DNA from: Effrenium voratum
Lineage: Eukaryota; Sar; Dinophyceae; Suessiales; Symbiodiniaceae
Direction: 5' to 3'
DNA length: 64,000 nucleotides
NCBI GenBank assembly: GCA_963377175.1
Contig: CAUJNA010001524.1
Coordinates: 721,092 to 785,091, forward strand
Shown: positions 61,931-64,000 of the stretch, piece after piece
Numbering within the stretch: position 1 is the first letter of the stretch
How the letters are laid out: every line of letters starts with the position of its first letter
Notes under the pieces: model-generated
What the model was told of the DNA's origin: nothing
Databases searched by the model: none
What the model saw: the letters and a program-made list of their open reading frames with translations, nothing else
Position numbers and translations under genes: made by a program

Positions 61931-61978
61931 TGGTCTGCAAGGTTGACTGCTATGCTGCTATGCCATCCGGCTGCAAGA
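61931..61978 (-). pseudogene. Isolated RCC1-like exon fragment inside intron 1
   Basis: Reads SLAAGWHSSIAVNLADQ after a TTAG acceptor-like site. AAGWHSSIAV is a good RCC1 signature, but the fragment lies between exons 1 and 2, which already join in perfect phase, and its own phase fits neither neighbour. It may be a duplicated or relict exon, or an alternative exon of another transcript. It shares the start TTAGTCTTGC with sequence just upstream of exon 1. Confidence 0.5.
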
Positions 61979-62165
61979 CTAACATTCGATTGCTGAAGCA
62001 AGGGAAGCCAGAGGCGTCAGGCTGTTGCCCCGTTTGAAGACTCGCCAACTGATTTGTAACTCTGAGTTGCAACCAGTGACAACAGTAGAACCTGGACCGG
62101 TTTTAACAAAGGGGGCACCCACTAAACCTTTACTAAAAATTCAGCCCGCCCGACCCGGAACCCGC

Positions 62166-62212
62166 CTCCCCATGCGAATAGCTGACCATCTCTGGTGATG
62201 CCCAAGCTATGC
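62166..62212 (-). CDS. RCC1-repeat protein, exon 1 of the visible model
   Basis: Encodes HSLGITRDGQLFAWGG, the outer strand of an RCC1 beta-propeller blade (HS turn, then DGQ-x-FAWG). The acceptor reads CTCAG|G and the donor GGAG|GC, a non-canonical GC donor. The last base joins exon 2 in phase to give AWGGNDFGQLGDGT, a full RCC1 consensus across the junction. The first base completes a codon begun in an upstream exon that I did not find, so the gene starts further upstream (right). RCC1 propellers act as guanine-exchange factors, E3-ligase parts or scaffolds; which applies here cannot be read from the sequence. Confidence 0.88.
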
Positions 62213-62469
62213 CTGAGTCGCACGCGTGCCGCAAGACTAAGGCCTCAAAGAAGCTTTTCGCCGTGACACCCACTCCTTGTGGCTGGTTGCGCCTCAAAGG
62301 CTTCCCAGTGCTTTTCCGAATCGGGGCACCCGGATCGGAAAGCAGGAAGCCAATGACTCCTCGTGTGCTAACTGCTTACCCCCCAAAAAGGCGAAGAGTG
62401 CAATACCTTGACAGCAGCCTGAACTGAGACAAAACCCTCAGGCAAACAAACCTCCAACACCAAAGCAAC

Positions 62470-62990
62470 GTGTATGTGTATGTATGTATGTATGTATGTA
62501 TGTATGTACGTATGTATGTACGTATATGCATGTATATGTATGTATATGCATGTATATATATATATGTATGTATGTATATGCATGTATATGTATGTATATG
62601 TATGTATATGTATGTATATGTATGTATATGTATATGTATATGTAGATGTATATGTAAATGTGTATGTGTGTGTATGTGCATATGCATTTGTATGTGTATG
62701 TATGTATGTATGTATGTATGTATGTATGTATGTATGTATGTATGCATGTATGTATGTATGTATGTATGTATGTATGTATGTATGTATGTATGTTTGTTTG
62801 TATTGTATTGCATTGCATTGCATTGCATTGCATTGCATTGCATTGCATTGCATTGCATTGCATTGCATTGCATTGCATTGCATTGCATTGCATTGTGTTG
62901 TATGTACGTACGTATGTATGTATGTATGTATGTATGTATGTATGTATGTATGTATGTATGTATGTATGTATGTATGTATGTATGGCGATA
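62470..62990. repeat. (GTAT)n - (CATTG)17 - (GTAT)n microsatellite
   Basis: GTAT units with CATG/GTATAT variants at 62,470-62,798, seventeen uninterrupted CATTG pentamers at 62,811-62,895, then GTAT again to about 62,983. The long Cys/Tyr/Val and His/Thr/Ile ORFs here are artefacts. Confidence 0.95.
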
Positions 62991-63408
62991 TGTATGTAAC
63001 AGGCTGCCTCTGCCGCATTTGTCGCATGTCTCTCCCTTCTAACCGACAAAATGTGGCATCTACACTCTTCCAAACTGGCAAAGGGGGAGCCCGCCAAGAA
63101 AAATGTCAGGTCCCTTGTACAACAGAGGAGGACATGCGTTGGAACCCTATCTAACGGCGGGGGTACAACGGTACAACCCGAAAAGTAATACATTTAAATG
63201 TTTGCCAGAAGCGAGACAGGCACTCCAGAACATTCCCTATGCTAGGGTGTTGCCCTTTTTTCCGGTGTGACTGCGGACGATTTCTACAAATGGGAGCGAT
63301 GCGAAGCGGCCAAATAGGGACGTGTTGTTCCAACTTGTTCACATATGTGTCTCTCTCTCTCTCTCTCACTTTCGAAGTTGAATTTTCCACAAAAAGTTGC
63401 TACACTTT

Positions 63409-63774
63409 TTAGATGGCAACCAACCCTTTGTGACTGTGGAGTGAAACGGAACTCAGGGAGTGAGATATCTTCAAGACGTTGGTCTTTTGCAAGCCGAGAT
63501 TCTGCAGCCGCCAAGCCTCGATGTGCCTTCCTATGCACACCCCGAAGCTCCAAGCTTCCAGATCAGCACACTGAACTCGCTTAGCTTCCGTCAAAAAGGG
63601 AACCCTTTTGTGGATAGTCTTCAACCCCAAAGACAAGCCGAGAGGACACTACCCCCCCAACAAGAAGGACAATATGTTGACATCAGCCATAGTTTCCTCA
63701 CAACTTGGATGGGGTTTCCGCCTCAAACATCACACCACTGCAAGCATCCTGAGTCTAGCCCAGGATGTAACTAG
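63409..63774. other. Coding-like region, strand unresolved
   Basis: Minus 63,409-63,636 includes ADLEAWSFGVCIGRHIEAW, vaguely RCC1-like (E-x-WSFG) and upstream of exon 1, so it could be an earlier exon of that gene. Plus 63,460-63,774 is open too (LLQAEILQPPSLDVPSYAHP). No splice edges fit cleanly. Confidence 0.28.
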
Positions 63775-63942
63775 GCGACTAGTATCAAAACAAATAAAGA
63801 GTGAGTGACAAAATAACAGGAGACCCCTTCAATTTGGGCGATGTCACTTTTGATTTTAGGTGTACCCTCAAGGTAAACTTTTAGGGAATCCCCGGTTGTC
63901 TGGTATTAGGAAGCCACGTGGACATTGAAGACACACCCGTAT

Positions 63943-64000
63943 CTCACTTCATGAGTGGATTTGCACAACACGTTCAATCCGTTGGTTTACCACTAAAACT
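63943..64000. mobile_element. Family D element, copy 8 (cut by window end)
   Basis: The left end CTCACTTCATGAGTGG is present; the rest lies beyond the window. Confidence 0.7.

Noticed and set aside
62368..63193. ORFs of 190-251 codons
   Set aside because: Products of the GTAT/CATTG microsatellite (YIHT, CMYV repeats).
1..64000. Dinoflagellate spliced-leader relict (CCATTTTGGCTCAAG)
   Set aside because: Looked for on both strands by eye and not found, so retroposition of the intronless ORFs remains inference.

Overview
The window looks like nuclear DNA of a dinoflagellate, most likely a Symbiodiniaceae-type genome. This is inferred, because no spliced-leader, rRNA or plastid marker is present. 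The signs are very small exons (38-132 nt) separated by 0.5-2.3 kb introns, intron donors that are mostly GC (one GA, few GT), acceptors followed by G (AG|G), introns packed with short terminal-inverted-repeat elements, TTTAGGG-like interstitial DNA, and supported exons that nearly all lie on the minus strand.

The best-supported gene runs on the minus strand from about 62.2 to 47.9 kb. Eleven exons join in phase into 290 codons of RCC1-type beta-propeller repeats. About six blades are visible, with HS/HT turns, a (D/S)GE-x-(W/F)xxGG strand and GQLGDGT turns. The gene continues beyond the window, or into exons I could not recognise, at both ends. From about 47 kb down to 0.5 kb the minus strand carries further exon-like GC-rich islands. 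One has a SHAW(G) motif resembling TIR-like 'SHAW' domains of algae (38.5 kb), with a possible VFEL partner at 33.7 kb. Others encode alpha-helical, possibly HEAT/ARM-like or coiled-coil segments (3.1, 9.7, 12.1, 15.8, 18.2, 19.6, 23.2, 23.8 kb). I cannot tell how many genes these make.

The introns and gaps hold at least a dozen families of short (about 70-160 bp) MITE-like elements, many with readable inverted termini. Several families have termini that themselves contain splice dinucleotides and abut exons, so they may be introners (intron-generating transposons). Intron ends in the RCC1 gene are flanked by short direct repeats (AGG, up to CGCAGGC), as insertion would leave.

Two larger structures stand out. 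From 20.76 to 26.84 kb, nested pairs of inverted sequences, including two unique arms of about 75-88 bp and inverted satellite arrays, form an imperfect palindrome of about 6 kb. From 41.9 to 43.4 kb, inverted arrays of a roughly 20-bp unit surround a TTTAGGG-like core. Both resemble foldback transposons. Scattered ORFs of 50-170 codons without introns (for example 13.7-14.6, 28.2, 29.9, 34.4-35.0, 37.2, 46.0 kb) look protein-like but match nothing I recognise; they may be retroposed gene fragments. Long ORFs inside satellites are ignored.
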